Shown: positions 9,801 to 19,221, counted from the stretch's first letter. The stretch: DNA of 64,000 nt from Yoonia rosea (GCF_900156505.1 NZ_FTPR01000001.1:1674001-1738000); one strand, 5' to 3'. Notes: generated by a model not told the origin, from the letters alone. Made by a program: numbers and translations.

Positions 9801-10448
9801 ATGGCTGCTAAGGTCCAAGATCTTAACGCCAAGGTACGCGCGGGGACAGGCAAGGGGGCCGCCCGCCAAGCTCGCCGTGATGGCGACGTACCTGGCATTG
9901 TTTATGGTGGTGGCGCAGAGCCCCAATCCATCAGCATCCCTTTCAACTACCTTCTGACAAAACTGCGCAAGGGTGGCTTTATGTCCACGCTGCACAACCT
10001 CAAGATCGAAGGTCAGGATGACGTGCGCGTCATTTGCCGTGGCGTTCAGCGCGACGTGGTCAAGGACCTGCCAACACACATCGACCTGATGCGCCTCAAG
10101 CGCACAAGCCGTGTGAAGATCTTTATCCCTGTTGAGTTCATCAACGCGGATACATGCCCCGGCGTGAAAAAAGGTGGCGTTCTGACAGTTGTGCGCAACG
10201 AAGTCGAACTTGACGTTCTGGCCGGCGATATCCCCGAGCACATCACAGTTGATCTGGCCGACGTACAAATCGGTGACACCATTTCGATCAGCAACGTGAC
10301 ACTGCCTGAAGGTGCAACACCTGCAATCACAGATCGTGACTTCGTGATTGCCAACGTATCAGCACCACGTGCCCTGCTGGCAGACGACGGCGACGATGAA
10401 GAAGTTGCAGCGGACGAAGTGCCGACAACGTCTGACGACGCAGAGTAA
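9801..10448 (+). CDS. rplY: 50S ribosomal protein L25/general stress protein Ctc
   Basis: A 215-residue two-domain L25 (Ctc/TL5 type). The N-terminal 5S rRNA-binding domain spans about residues 1-95 ([23 protein letters not shown]), then the C-terminal TL5 domain, and an acidic tail ([12 protein letters not shown]). GGAG stands before the ATG. The gene pairs with pth, as is common in alphaproteobacteria, but a terminator lies between them. Confidence 0.96.
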   Translation: MAAKVQDLNAKVRAGTGKGAARQARRDGDVPGIVYGGGAEPQSISIPFNYLLTKLRKGGFMSTLHNLKIEGQDDVRVICRGVQRDVVKDLPTHIDLMRLKRTSRVKIFIPVEFINADTCPGVKKGGVLTVVRNEVELDVLAGDIPEHITVDLADVQIGDTISISNVTLPEGATPAITDRDFVIANVSAPRALLADDGDDEEVAADEVPTTSDDAE

Positions 10449-10480
10449 TAAGCCACAGCGAACAATCGCTCGTGCGATAA

Positions 10481-10507
10481 GGGCATCCCAAACGGGGTGC
10501 CCTTTTT
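10481..10507 (+). terminator. intrinsic terminator between rplY and pth
   Basis: Stem GGGCATCCC / GGGGTGCCC (8 of 9 pairs) with an AAAC loop, followed by TTTTT. Confidence 0.8.
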
Positions 10508-10570
10508 GGTTTTTGCGTGCAAGGTCAGGACACTCTGGCGCTGCACTGCGGCATACTGTAAGTTGGGCCT

Positions 10571-11245
10571 ATGAAATTGCTTGTTGGCCTTGGAAATCCC
10601 GGCGCGAAATACGCCCAGAACCGTCATAATATTGGGTTTATGGCGATGGACCGCATTGCCACCGATCACGGTTTCAGCAGCTGGCGGTCAAAATTTCAGG
10701 GCCAGACCTGCGAAGGCCGTCTTGGGTCCGAAAAGGTTACGCTGCTCAAGCCCGAGACATTCATGAACCTTTCGGGGCAATCCGTGGGCGAGGCGATGCG
10801 CTATCTCAAGCTCGCCCCCGATGACATTATCGTCTTTCACGACGAGCTCGATCTGGCCCCCGGCAAGGTTCGGTTAAAAACCGGTGGTGGCCATGCGGGG
10901 CACAACGGCCTGCGGTCGATCCATGGCCATATCGGACCGGACTATGACCGTGTGCGCATGGGCATCGGGCATCCGGGACACAAAGACGCCGTGGCCGGCT
11001 ATGTGCTACGTGATTTCCCCAAGGCCGATGCAGAATGGCTTGATGACGAATTGCGCGGGATCAGTGACGGGATCGCGGAATTGATCGCGGGCGATGGTGG
11101 CAAGTTCCTCAATGCCATCGCCTTACGCGTGGCCCCGCCGCGATCCTCGAAATCGACACCAAAGACGGCCAAGCCCAGCCCCGAACCAGAGCCCGCACCC
11201 GACAACCGCTCGGCCATGCAAAAGCTTGTGGATCGCTTTCGGTGA
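10571..11245 (+). CDS. pth: peptidyl-tRNA hydrolase
   Basis: A 224-residue Pth. It frees tRNA from peptidyl-tRNAs dropped by ribosomes. The N-terminus LLVGLGNPGAKYAQNRHNIGFMAMD holds the conserved Asn and catalytic His; PETFMNLSGQSVGEA and FHDELDLAPGKVRLKTGGGHAGHNGLRS follow. A Pro/Ser-rich C-terminal extension (about residues 185-224) is typical of alphaproteobacterial forms. The stop overlaps the next gene's GTG start by 4 bp. Confidence 0.97.
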   Translation: MKLLVGLGNPGAKYAQNRHNIGFMAMDRIATDHGFSSWRSKFQGQTCEGRLGSEKVTLLKPETFMNLSGQSVGEAMRYLKLAPDDIIVFHDELDLAPGKVRLKTGGGHAGHNGLRSIHGHIGPDYDRVRMGIGHPGHKDAVAGYVLRDFPKADAEWLDDELRGISDGIAELIAGDGGKFLNAIALRVAPPRSSKSTPKTAKPSPEPEPAPDNRSAMQKLVDRFR

Positions 11246-12273
11246 CACCCGCCGCGATCCAAGAGGCATTTCTATATCAGTCAAAGGCCTGCATCAGCCT
11301 CGGCTCACCTTTTATGGGGCGGCTGATGGCGCTTTGTGCCGCGATGGACTGGCCTGCAGGGTTGGTCACCGACCGCATTTTTGCATGGCAGGGCGATATC
11401 AGCCCGCGCGGGCAATCCGTACCGCTGCGTCTTGCCGGTGCGCTGCACGCCCTGCATTTGCAGGGGCACGCGGGGCTTGGTACGGTTTACCCACCGCAAG
11501 ACGCCACCGATGCCGCCCTTTGGAATGCCGTCAGTACTGCGCTGGTGTCCGAGGCTGCGCATATCAACACATGGCTTGATGGCGCACCACAAACCAACGA
11601 GGTGCGGCGCGCGACGACGCTGATAGCCGTCGGTCATCTTCTGGCAGAGCGTTTCGGCCTGCCACTGCGCACATCCGAACTGGGGGCAAGCGGCGGGTTG
11701 AACCTGCATTGGGATGCCTACGCGCTCGCAATTCGGGATCAGAAGTTCGGTGCGGATGACCCTGCACTGACGCTTTCACCGGAGTGGCACGGGCCACTTC
11801 CGCCTGCGGCAAAACCACATGTCACTTCACGCGGCGGCGTTGATATCAACCCGCTTGATCCGCACAGTCCGGCAGATGCGTTGCGTCTGCAGGCCTACCT
11901 CTGGGCGGACCAACCAGAACGGTTGGACCTCACACGTGCTGCAATCGGCGCAGCACAGACCCCAGTCGATAAAGGTGATGCGATTGATTGGCTTGCGCCA
12001 CGCCTTGCCCATGTGCCCGGTCAGACGCATCTGATCTACAGCACGGTCGCATGGCAGTACTTTCCGGCCGAAAAACAGGCACTCGGCACCGATCTGATCG
12101 CAGCGGCCGGCGCAACAGCGACCCAAAACACGCCCTTGGCATGGTTCAGCATGGAAAACGACGGCGGCACAAAGGGTGCAGCGCTGACACTGCGAATTTG
12201 GCCCGGTGATGTGACGCTTCACCTTGGCCGTGCCGATTTTCACGGACGCTGGGTGGAGTGGACCGCAACCTGA
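11242..12273 (+). CDS. DUF2332 family protein
   Basis: A 343-residue protein of the DUF2332 family, function unknown. Seen: LGSPFMGRLMALCA near the start, the stretch RRATTLIAVGHLLAERFGLPL, the glycine-rich SELGASGGLNLHWDAYAL that looks like a cofactor-binding loop, and IYSTVAWQYF in the C-terminal half. It starts with GTG in a GTGA overlap with pth, so it is translationally coupled to it. Confidence 0.85.
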   Translation: MTPAAIQEAFLYQSKACISLGSPFMGRLMALCAAMDWPAGLVTDRIFAWQGDISPRGQSVPLRLAGALHALHLQGHAGLGTVYPPQDATDAALWNAVSTALVSEAAHINTWLDGAPQTNEVRRATTLIAVGHLLAERFGLPLRTSELGASGGLNLHWDAYALAIRDQKFGADDPALTLSPEWHGPLPPAAKPHVTSRGGVDINPLDPHSPADALRLQAYLWADQPERLDLTRAAIGAAQTPVDKGDAIDWLAPRLAHVPGQTHLIYSTVAWQYFPAEKQALGTDLIAAAGATATQNTPLAWFSMENDGGTKGAALTLRIWPGDVTLHLGRADFHGRWVEWTAT

Positions 12274-12342
12274 CGCCGCACCCCATGGCAAATGCCGCAG
12301 AAACGACTAAGTTAGTGAGACGATCAGAAAGGCAGCGTACCC

Positions 12343-12726
12343 ATGGAAAAAGACCCCTCCTTCAATGTTCTCGGAAGTGCGCTCGCGCCCTGTTCGACCG
12401 ACCCGATGACAGGGTTCTTTCGCAACGGGGCTTGCGACACCTGCGCCACCGATCACGGCAGTCACACGGTTTGCGCCGTCATGACGGATGAGTTCCTTGC
12501 GTTTTCCAAATACGTCGGCAACGACCTCAGCACACCGCGGCTAGAGTTCGGCTTTCCGGGGCTGAAGGCAGGGGATGGGTGGTGCCTCTGTGCCAGCCGC
12601 TTTCTACAAGCCCATGAGGAAGGCTGTGCGCCACAAGTGAACCTGCATGCGACCCATGTGCGGGCTCTCGAAATCGTACCAATCGACGTTCTGCACGCGA
12701 ATGCGACCCCCGATCAGAAAACCTGA
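12343..12726 (+). CDS. DUF2237 family protein
   Basis: A 127-residue protein of the DUF2237/COG3651 family: NVLGSALAPCSTDPMTGFFRNG, the Cys pair CDTCATDHGSHTVCA, and GDGWCLCASRFLQAHEEG with PQVNLHATHVRALEIV at the end. The conserved Cys and His residues suggest metal binding, but no function is established. It ends directly against the convergent luxR-type gene. Confidence 0.88.
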   Translation: MEKDPSFNVLGSALAPCSTDPMTGFFRNGACDTCATDHGSHTVCAVMTDEFLAFSKYVGNDLSTPRLEFGFPGLKAGDGWCLCASRFLQAHEEGCAPQVNLHATHVRALEIVPIDVLHANATPDQKT

Positions 12727-13206
12727 TCAGGCCTTGGCCATCAGATCATCAATAAAGAGGCTCATAAGCTGGGTGCGCCCGCTGACACCGGCCTTGCGGT
12801 AAATGGCGTTTGTCTGGGCCTTGATGGTACCCTCGCTGACCGCGCGCAGGCCTGCGATCTCTTGGGTCGACATGCCCTTTAGGGCAAAGAGTGCCACATC
12901 CCGTTCCGCCGGGGTCAATTCCCACGCGCTAAAGCGTTCTTCCAGAACATCCATAAAGGCGCCCGACGCCAAACGAAGCTGATCTTCAACAACAGCATTG
13001 CGTTCCATCGTCCGCCGCAAGGTGAACCAGCCAAAACCAACCCCGAGCAAAAGACCCAGCGCTGCGCCGAGTTCCACCAGTTCATAAAGTTGCCAACTCA
13101 GCGGGCTGATCCCGAGGATTGATGCAAGGATGCGCGACACAAAGAAAATAGCGCAGAGGAACTGCACCATTACGATCATGACAATGGCCACCTGACCTTT
13201 TAGCAA
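12727..13206 (-). CDS. membrane-anchored LuxR-type (GerE HTH) regulator
   Basis: A 159-residue protein with two N-terminal membrane helices (about residues 6-30 and 42-64), a short linker, and a C-terminal LuxR/GerE helix-turn-helix (ELTPAERDVALFALKGMSTQEIAGLRAVSEGTIKAQTNAIYRKAGVSGRTQ region). The N-terminus would tie DNA binding to the inner membrane. It lies 25 bp downstream of the PepSY-like poly-Asp gene on the same strand, so the two may form an envelope-sensing pair. Confidence 0.88.
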   Translation of the reverse strand: MLKGQVAIVMIVMVQFLCAIFFVSRILASILGISPLSWQLYELVELGAALGLLLGVGFGWFTLRRTMERNAVVEDQLRLASGAFMDVLEERFSAWELTPAERDVALFALKGMSTQEIAGLRAVSEGTIKAQTNAIYRKAGVSGRTQLMSLFIDDLMAKA

Positions 13207-13231
13207 ATGCGCTTCCTTTGCTCAGAGCAGA

Positions 13232-13681
13232 CTAGTCGTCATCATCGTCATCATCGTCATCATCGTCATCATCGTCGTCATCGTCATCATCGTCGTCGTC
13301 GTCATCATCGTCATCGTCGTCATCGTCGTCGTCGTCATCATCATCGTCATCGTCATCATCGTCGTCATCATCGTCATCGTCGTTCGTGCCCGAACCCCCA
13401 CTGGCCGAACTGTCGGGATTGAAAAGCCGCGGACCCTCGTCATCCTCGTCGCGCCAGTAGTCGCGCAGGATTTCCCCGGTTTGCGGGTTGAAGACAAGCT
13501 CACGGCGCAGATCGTCACGTATTGCGGTCACGCGCACACGGCCAAGCCATGTGCGTTGCAATGTGATTTCTGAAAACCCTTGATTGCGCAGTTGCGATAC
13601 GATCTGATCCTGTACGGACTGCGCCGCTGCGAGTTGGGGTGTCCCCGCAAGCGCAAGGCAAATAACGATCTTCCTCAACAT
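13232..13681 (-). CDS. PepSY-like periplasmic protein with a C-terminal 49-residue poly-aspartate tail
   Basis: A 149-residue exported protein: signal peptide MLRKIVICLALAGTPQLAAA, then a small PepSY-like domain (QIVSQLRNQGFSEITLQRTW, RELVFNPQTGEILRDYW), a Ser/Gly linker and 49 consecutive Asp residues up to the stop codon (DNA 13235-13381). The tail uses both GAC and GAT in irregular order, so it is not a pure trinucleotide run. A second in-frame ATG lies 15 bases upstream, but GGGGG eight bases before the chosen start favours this one. Cation binding by the tail is an inference. Tract length could vary by slippage. Confidence 0.85.
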   Translation of the reverse strand: MLRKIVICLALAGTPQLAAAQSVQDQIVSQLRNQGFSEITLQRTWLGRVRVTAIRDDLRRELVFNPQTGEILRDYWRDEDDEGPRLFNPDSSASGGSGTNDDDDDDDDDDDDDDDDDDDDDDDDDDDDDDDDDDDDDDDDDDDDDDDDD

Positions 13682-13859
13682 GCGGAATGCCCCCATTCAC
13701 GTCCGAACATCTGTTTTTCGTGCGACATTGCCAACCTCACCATCGACCACCAGCGCATATCCAATATCGGAACACCGGTTCGCAGGATAAGCATAGCCTG
13801 CCAAACGAGTCGGGCATATTGATAAAGCGTTTACTTTGAATACAGCAGACATGGCAAAG

Positions 13860-13885
13860 AGCGCCTAAACCAAAGTTTAGGCGCT
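13860..13885. terminator. hairpin at the end of trpB
   Basis: Perfect 11-bp inverted repeat AGCGCCTAAAC / GTTTAGGCGCT with a 4-base loop, 7 bp beyond the trpB stop. There is no clear T run, so factor-independent termination is uncertain. Confidence 0.6.
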
Positions 13886-13891
13886 TATAAC

Positions 13892-15118
13892 CTAGGCCTT
13901 CATGTCAAAGCCAAGGTGTTTGGCTACGGTAAAGATATCTTTATCCCCGCGCCCGCACATATTCATCACCAGCAGGTGGTCTTTGGGCAGGTCGGGTGCA
14001 ATCTTCATCACATGGGCAAGGGCGTGGGACGGCTCCAACGCCGGAATGATGCCCTCCAGCGCACAGCAAAGCTGGAATGCCTCCAATGCCTCAGAATCAG
14101 TGATGGCCACATATTGCGCGCGGCCGATATCATGCAGCCAGGCATGTTCCGGACCGATGCCGGGGTAATCAAGACCGGCCGAGATGCTGAAGCCCTCAAG
14201 GATTTGCCCCACATCATCCTGCAAAAGATAAGTGCGGTTGCCATGCAAGACCCCCGGGCGCCCGCCCGTCAAAGAGGCACAGTGCTCCATTTTGGCGTTC
14301 ACACCTTTGCCACCGGCCTCGACGCCGATGATGTTGACTTCTTTGTCGTCAAGGAACGGGTAAAACAGGCCCATCGCATTCGAGCCACCACCGATTGCCG
14401 CAATCAGGGTGTCAGGCAGACGGCCCTCGGCGGCCTGCATCTGCTCTTTGGTTTCCTGACCAATAATCGCCTGAAAATCGCGGACCATCGCAGGGTACGG
14501 GTGCGGGCCGGCCACCGTGCCAATACAATAGAAGGTGTCGCGCACGTTGGTCACCCAGTCGCGCAGCGCATCATTCATTGCATCTTTCAGGGTGCCACGA
14601 CCGGATGTCACGGCCACAACCTCTGCGCCAAGAAGGCGCATACGGAACACGTTGGGGGCCTGACGCTCGACATCATGTGCGCCCATATAGACCACACATT
14701 TCAGACCGAATTTCGCACAGACCGTGGCCGTTGCAACACCGTGCTGGCCTGCACCTGTCTCGGCAATGATGCGGGTCTTGCCCATGCGGCGGGCCAGAAT
14801 GATCTGGCCCAGCACATTGTTGATTTTATGCGCGCCCGTGTGGTTCAACTCGTCGCGCTTCATGTAGATCTTCGCACCACCGAGATGCGCAGTCAGGCGC
14901 TCGGCGTGGTAAAGCGGACTGGGACGACCAACATAATGGGTCCAGAGATCGTGCATTTCGGCCCAGAACGTCTCATCAGTTTTGGCGTGCTCGTACTGCG
15001 CTTCCAATTCGAGGATCAGCGGCATCAGCGTCTCGGACACGAAACGTCCGCCGAAATCGCCGAAACGGCCCTTTTCGTCGGGACCCGTCATGAAGCTGTT
15101 GAAAAGATCGTTGGCCAT
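13892..15118 (-). CDS. trpB: tryptophan synthase beta chain
   Basis: A 408-residue PLP enzyme that joins indole and L-serine to make tryptophan. The PLP lysine is in [10 protein letters not shown], with [14 protein letters not shown], the phosphate-binding GGGSNAMG and the C-terminal CGRGDKD all present. Start [20 protein letters not shown] fits family length. It lies downstream of trpF and a small ORF on the same strand but is separated by a highly structured leader. Confidence 0.98.
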   Translation of the reverse strand: MANDLFNSFMTGPDEKGRFGDFGGRFVSETLMPLILELEAQYEHAKTDETFWAEMHDLWTHYVGRPSPLYHAERLTAHLGGAKIYMKRDELNHTGAHKINNVLGQIILARRMGKTRIIAETGAGQHGVATATVCAKFGLKCVVYMGAHDVERQAPNVFRMRLLGAEVVAVTSGRGTLKDAMNDALRDWVTNVRDTFYCIGTVAGPHPYPAMVRDFQAIIGQETKEQMQAAEGRLPDTLIAAIGGGSNAMGLFYPFLDDKEVNIIGVEAGGKGVNAKMEHCASLTGGRPGVLHGNRTYLLQDDVGQILEGFSISAGLDYPGIGPEHAWLHDIGRAQYVAITDSEALEAFQLCCALEGIIPALEPSHALAHVMKIAPDLPKDHLLVMNMCGRGDKDIFTVAKHLGFDMKA

Positions 15119-15155
15119 AGGACACCTGCTTTATTTGTGCCCGCCAGACCTAACG

Positions 15156-15261
15156 ATTCTTCTCAGAATGGTAAAGCGACCATCAGGTCGCAGACTTTCA
15201 TCGAAAGTCTGAAAACAAATCCTTCATAAGGATTTGCCCACAATTCCTGACACAGGAATTG
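15156..15261. repeat. run of five consecutive hairpins in the trpB leader
   Basis: Three perfect hairpins, each with a 9-bp stem and 3-nt loop, lie at exact 25-nt spacing: 15191-15211 (CAGACTTTC arm), 15216-15236 (CAAATCCTT arm) and 15241-15261 (CAATTCCTG arm). Each begins CA and ends TG, while the inner bases differ. Two shorter hairpins continue towards trpB: GCGACC/GGTCGC (15176-15191) and ATTCT/AGAAT (15156-15169). They fill most of the space between the small ORF and trpB. Confidence 0.85.
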
Positions 15262-15262
15262 G

Positions 15263-15496
15263 CTATCCAACCACAACTTTCACAGGTTCAGCATTGCAGA
15301 ACACGATAATCTGTCCTGCGTTTTCAACGGCGGAATATCCACGACGTCTGATTTCCGCTGCGAACGCGTCGCGCCCTACCATCCGTTCCATATCGCGCAC
15401 CTTGCGCCGGACCACGCCACCATCGCGCGCCGATTGAGACGAAAACAGATGCCGAAACCATGCTTCGGGCGAGAGGGGAAGAATCGCGTGCTGCAT
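15263..15496 (-). CDS. small conserved-type protein between trpF and trpB, unknown function
   Basis: A 77-residue protein from the ATG that gives MQHAILPLSPEAWFRHLF, followed by SSQSARDGGVVRRKVRDMERMVGRDAFAAEIRRRGYSAVENAGQIIVFCN. It is basic and has no signal or membrane segment. The frame is open further upstream, into the trpF end. In related genomes a similar short frame beside trpF is sometimes labelled phosphoribosylanthranilate isomerase, apparently by position only; it has none of that enzyme's motifs. Confidence 0.65.
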   Translation of the reverse strand: MQHAILPLSPEAWFRHLFSSQSARDGGVVRRKVRDMERMVGRDAFAAEIRRRGYSAVENAGQIIVFCNAEPVKVVVG

Positions 15497-15530
15497 GCCC
15501 GCAGCATCCGTCCTTTTGGTAAATACCGCC

Positions 15531-16178
15531 TTAATCCGCCTGCGCTGCCGTACAAAACGCAGCAATCAGCGCAGCATCTTTGACGCCCGGCGTGGATTCG
15601 ACTCCTGACGACACATCAACCTGCGTGGCCCCTGTCAGCGCAATCGCCTCACCGACCGTCTGCGGCGTCAAACCACCGGCCAGCATCCATGGCACAGGCC
15701 AGCGGCGCCCCGCAATCAAACGCCAGTCAAAGGACAAACCGTTCCCGCCCGGCAGATCCGCGTCCTTAGGCGGCTTGGCATCGACAAGGATCTGATCCGC
15801 AACACGGGCATAGCTATCCAATGCCGCCAGATCGCTTTCATCAGCGACACCAACCGCCTTCATCACAGGCAGCCCATATCGGGCCCGAATTTCTGACACC
15901 CGCTCGGGTGTTTCATGTCCATGCAATTGCAGGATATCCAGCGGGACATGTGCCGTGATCTCATCAAGCAGCGCGTTATCCGCATCAACCACCAGCGCGA
16001 CCTTGGCCACACCGGCCGGCACAGCCAGCGCAAGTGTCGCCGCCTCTGCGATCGTCACATTGCGTGGTGATTTCGGAAAGAACACGAGACCCACATAAGC
16101 AGCCCCGGCATCCACAGCCGCTTGGAGCGCGGCAACATCACGAAGCCCGCAGATTTTGACCCGCGTCTGGCGCGGCAT
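15531..16178 (-). CDS. trpF: phosphoribosylanthranilate isomerase
   Basis: A 215-residue TIM barrel that isomerises N-(5-phosphoribosyl)anthranilate in tryptophan synthesis. The catalytic Cys is in VKICGL at the N-terminus and the catalytic Asp in ILVDAKP; LQLHGHE and the phosphate-binding [16 protein letters not shown] and [15 protein letters not shown] are present. It overlaps the lapA stop by one base (TGATG), so it is read from the lapA transcript. Confidence 0.97.
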   Translation of the reverse strand: MPRQTRVKICGLRDVAALQAAVDAGAAYVGLVFFPKSPRNVTIAEAATLALAVPAGVAKVALVVDADNALLDEITAHVPLDILQLHGHETPERVSEIRARYGLPVMKAVGVADESDLAALDSYARVADQILVDAKPPKDADLPGGNGLSFDWRLIAGRRWPVPWMLAGGLTPQTVGEAIALTGATQVDVSSGVESTPGVKDAALIAAFCTAAQAD

Positions 16179-16534
16179 CAGCCTGTCTTTTCAAGCAATG
16201 CCAGAACGTCATCGCCGTCTTTGCCGGTTCCCGCAGCGCCGCGCAGCTGTGCCACCTCACGCTTGAGCGCTTCGACTTCACGCGCTTTGCCGCGCGCATC
16301 AGACCGGATGCGATATTCGCGCACCCATTCCCACAGGAACCCGATCATCAGACCGGCACCCACTGCAATAAAGATCACGACGAACAAAGGCAGCTGGATA
16401 TCAGGCGCCAGACCCAGCAAGTCACCGACCGCCTCAGGCATGGCGCGCAGGGTGACGACATCACGATTGGCAAGCCCAATCAGGATAAGACAAAGGCCGA
16501 CGATGGCCCAGAATGCATAGCGAATGGTTTTCAT
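16178..16534 (-). CDS. lapA: LapA-domain (DUF1049) inner-membrane protein
   Basis: A 118-residue protein with two membrane helices (about residues 5-24 and 46-70) followed by a coiled-coil stretch ([20 protein letters not shown]). In E. coli LapA works with LapB in control of LPS synthesis; a role here is by family only. Its position between ihfB and trpF is the common alphaproteobacterial order. Confidence 0.88.
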   Translation of the reverse strand: MKTIRYAFWAIVGLCLILIGLANRDVVTLRAMPEAVGDLLGLAPDIQLPLFVVIFIAVGAGLMIGFLWEWVREYRIRSDARGKAREVEALKREVAQLRGAAGTGKDGDDVLALLEKTG

Positions 16535-16618
16535 GAAGAAAGCATACCGCAGTTCAGCGGCGCGGTGAACTGCAATTCCGCGCCACGCGTTTCAATTCTG
16601 TAAAAGCCCTGTGAGGGT

Positions 16619-16900
16619 CTAGTTGCCGTTCAGCCGGTCGCGCAGCAGCTTGCCTGTCTTGAAAAAGGGCACATGCTTTTCTTCGACTTCGACCGCTTCA
16701 CCGGTCCGGGGATTGCGGCCAATCCGTTGGTCACGTTTCTTGACAGAAAATGCGCCGAACCCGCGCAGCTCAACCCGGTCACCACGCGCCATCGCTTCGA
16801 TGATCTCTTCAAAAATCGTATTCACAATCTTTTCGACATCGCGTTGATAAAGATGCGGGTTCTCGTCGGCGAGTTTCTGGATCAGTTCGGAACGGATCAT
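16619..16900 (-). CDS. ihfB: integration host factor subunit beta
   Basis: A 93-residue HU/IHF-family DNA-bending protein: [59 protein letters not shown] with the arm Pro, and [15 protein letters not shown]. The ATG with GGGAGG upstream sets the start, ten codons inside the open frame. Confidence 0.96.
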   Translation of the reverse strand: MIRSELIQKLADENPHLYQRDVEKIVNTIFEEIIEAMARGDRVELRGFGAFSVKKRDQRIGRNPRTGEAVEVEEKHVPFFKTGKLLRDRLNGN

Positions 16901-17289
16901 AATTTGGCCTCCCAACCAGTAAGCGAACACATGGCAGCAGGTTTGTCCCCGCTTTTCAAACGACTATAGGCATTTTATGGCTTTGAAGAAATACCGCGAT
17001 TGCGGCGTTTTCGCCTATTTACGTCACCAAGGCCGCGCCAAGCACCCAGATTAGGAGCTTTACTGCCGCACTCTTCAGCCCCAGCAGCACGATGGACCAC
17101 CAGCGCGCGCCCACCGATTCGCAATTGGTCCGCCCGATTTTCAGCGCATCTGGTGTTGGATGAACAAAGTATGTGAAGGCCGCTGTGCGCAATGGGCACA
17201 GATCGTCTAGAGCTCCCCGGCACAACGAAGAACCCCCGCCGCAGTCTCCTGCGGCGGGGGCCCAATTCTTCCAAGCAAAAGCTGAAGGC
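16901..17289. other. intergenic region between ihfB and rpsA
   Basis: Nearly 390 bp holding the rpsA terminator and presumably the ihfB promoter. A minus-strand frame at 17019-17225 ends in a hydrophobic helix (WWSIVLLGLKSAAVKLLIWVLGAALV), but no ribosome binding site or recognisable family supports it. No tRNA seen. Confidence 0.4.
17233..17260 (-). terminator. strong hairpin terminator of rpsA
   Basis: Perfect 12-bp stem CCCCCGCCGCAG / CTGCGGCGGGGG with a 4-base loop, followed on the minus strand by TTCTTCG. It lies about 30 bp after the rpsA stop. Confidence 0.8.
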
Positions 17290-18963
17290 TTATTCGTCGC
17301 CCTTCAGAGCTGCACCAAGGATATCACCCAAGGATGCGCCGGAATCAGATGAACCATACTGCTCAACCGCTTCCTTCTCTTCTGCAATCTCGCGTGCCTT
17401 GATCGACAGACCCAGCTTGCGGGTCTTGCTGTCGATGTTGGTCACACGGACGTCAACCTTGTCGCCAACGCCGAAACGCTCTGGGCGCTGCTCGGCACGG
17501 TCACGGGACAGATCGGAACGACGGATAAAGGATTTTGCACCTTCATAGTCAACTTCAATGCCGCCGTCTTCGATCTTGGTCACTTCAACCGTGATGACCG
17601 AACCACGCTTCACGCCGCCAACGGCTTCTGCGAACGGATCACCGTCGAGTGCCTTGATCGAGAGCGAGATACGCTCTTTCTCGACGTCGACTTCGGCCAC
17701 TTTCGCACGGACCATGTCGCCCTTGCGGAAATCACCGATGACGTCCTCGCCACGGCCTTCCCATGTCAGGTCAGACAGGTGAACCATGCCGTCGATGTCG
17801 CCTTCGAGGCCAACAAACAGACCGAATTCGGTGATGTTCTTGACTTCGCCTTCCACTTCGGTGCCCTCAGGATGTGTCTCAGCAAAGACTTCCCATGGGT
17901 TACGCTGTGTCTGCTTGAGGCCAAGGGAAACGCGACGCTTCGCAGAATCGATTTCCAGAACCATGACTTCCACTTCCTGCGAAGTAGACACGATCTTGCC
18001 GGGGTGTACGTTCTTTTTGGTCCAGGACATCTCGGACACGTGAACCAGACCTTCAACACCGGCTTCCAGCTCAACAAATGCGCCGTAATCAGTGATGTTG
18101 GTCACACGCCCCTGATGTACGGAACCAAGCGAGAATTTCGCTTCGACAGCATCCCATGGATCGTCCTGCAGCTGCTTCATGCCAAGGCTGATACGGTGGG
18201 TTTCTTTGTTGATCTTGATGACCTGCACCTTGATCGTCTCACCAATTGTGAGGATTTCGGATGGGTGGTTCACACGGCGCCATGCCATGTCTGTGACGTG
18301 CAACAGACCGTCAACACCGCCCAGATCAACGAACGCACCGTATTCGGTGATGTTCTTGACGACGCCGTCAACTTCCTGGCCTTCGGTCAGGTTGCCGATG
18401 ACTTCGGCACGCTGCTCGGCACGTGATTCTTCAAGGATTGCACGACGCGATACAACGATGTTGCCACGGCGACGGTCCATTTTCAAAATCTGGAATGGCT
18501 GCTTGAGACCCATCAACGGGCCTGCGTCACGCACAGGGCGGACATCAACCTGAGAGCCCGGCAGGAACGCAACAGCGCCGCCAAGGTCGACAGTGAAACC
18601 ACCTTTGACGCGGCCAAAGATTGCGCCATCAACGCGCTCTTCGTCAGCATAGGCTTTTTCCAGACGATCCCAGGCCTCTTCACGGCGCGCCATCTCACGC
18701 GAGATAACAGCTTCGCCGCGGGCGTTTTCAACCTGACGCAGGAACACTTCGACAGTGTCTCCAACGGCAATTTCAGCCTCTTCCCCGGGGTTTGCGAATT
18801 CTTTCAGATCAACGCGGCCTTCCATCTTGTAGCCTACGTCGATGATGGCTTGGCCCGCTTCGATTGCGATCACCTTGCCTTTGACAACAGACCCTTCGGC
18901 GGGCGTGTCCATTTCGAAGCTTTCGTTCAAGAGTGCTTCAAACTCTTCCATTGAATTAGCCAT
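17290..18963 (-). CDS. rpsA: 30S ribosomal protein S1
   Basis: A 557-residue S1 with six S1/OB repeats, visible as recurring VGDTVEVFL, GAFVDLGGVDGLLHVTDMAWRRVNHPSE, GAFVELEAGVEGLVHVSEMSW and GLFVGLEGDIDGMVHLSDLTWEGRGED units. It brings mRNA to the 30S subunit. In many alphaproteobacteria it directly follows cmk; here about 2.3 kb of other genes lie between them. A tail after the last domain is acidic. Confidence 0.98.
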   Translation of the reverse strand: MANSMEEFEALLNESFEMDTPAEGSVVKGKVIAIEAGQAIIDVGYKMEGRVDLKEFANPGEEAEIAVGDTVEVFLRQVENARGEAVISREMARREEAWDRLEKAYADEERVDGAIFGRVKGGFTVDLGGAVAFLPGSQVDVRPVRDAGPLMGLKQPFQILKMDRRRGNIVVSRRAILEESRAEQRAEVIGNLTEGQEVDGVVKNITEYGAFVDLGGVDGLLHVTDMAWRRVNHPSEILTIGETIKVQVIKINKETHRISLGMKQLQDDPWDAVEAKFSLGSVHQGRVTNITDYGAFVELEAGVEGLVHVSEMSWTKKNVHPGKIVSTSQEVEVMVLEIDSAKRRVSLGLKQTQRNPWEVFAETHPEGTEVEGEVKNITEFGLFVGLEGDIDGMVHLSDLTWEGRGEDVIGDFRKGDMVRAKVAEVDVEKERISLSIKALDGDPFAEAVGGVKRGSVITVEVTKIEDGGIEVDYEGAKSFIRRSDLSRDRAEQRPERFGVGDKVDVRVTNIDSKTRKLGLSIKAREIAEEKEAVEQYGSSDSGASLGDILGAALKGDE

Positions 18964-19221
18964 GTGGCGTCGTTTTCCTAACGTTTGGTTTTATACGGGC
19001 CGTGCGGTTGTCTCCGCCGGTCTTTTGGGTTTCGGTTGGTCACTTGCATCCTTTGCGGAACATAAAACAACAGGGCCGGTTACTACCGACCCCGCTCAAG
19101 TCTCACGTCCGCGCCTGTTTCGACACTTCGACAGGGCGGCGTATAGGGCGATTTTGCCAGCAAGGCAAGGGGTTTCACCAATCAACAATGCCTTGACGTA
19201 TCAGGTCCAAAGCACGGCACA

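Noticed and set aside
13207..13422. Plus-strand frame rich in His and Arg across the poly-Asp tract
   Set aside because: It is the antisense of the GAC/GAT repeat; low-complexity content and no ribosome binding site.
13916..15229. 437-codon plus-strand frame over trpB
   Set aside because: Antisense of trpB; no family resemblance and high His/Arg content typical of shadows.
15191..15261. CRISPR array
   Set aside because: Spacing is regular, but the units are self-complementary hairpins with differing sequence, not identical repeats separated by spacers; no cas genes.
17019..17225. 68-codon minus-strand frame with a hydrophobic helix before ihfB
   Set aside because: No ribosome binding site or recognised family; too weak to call a gene.
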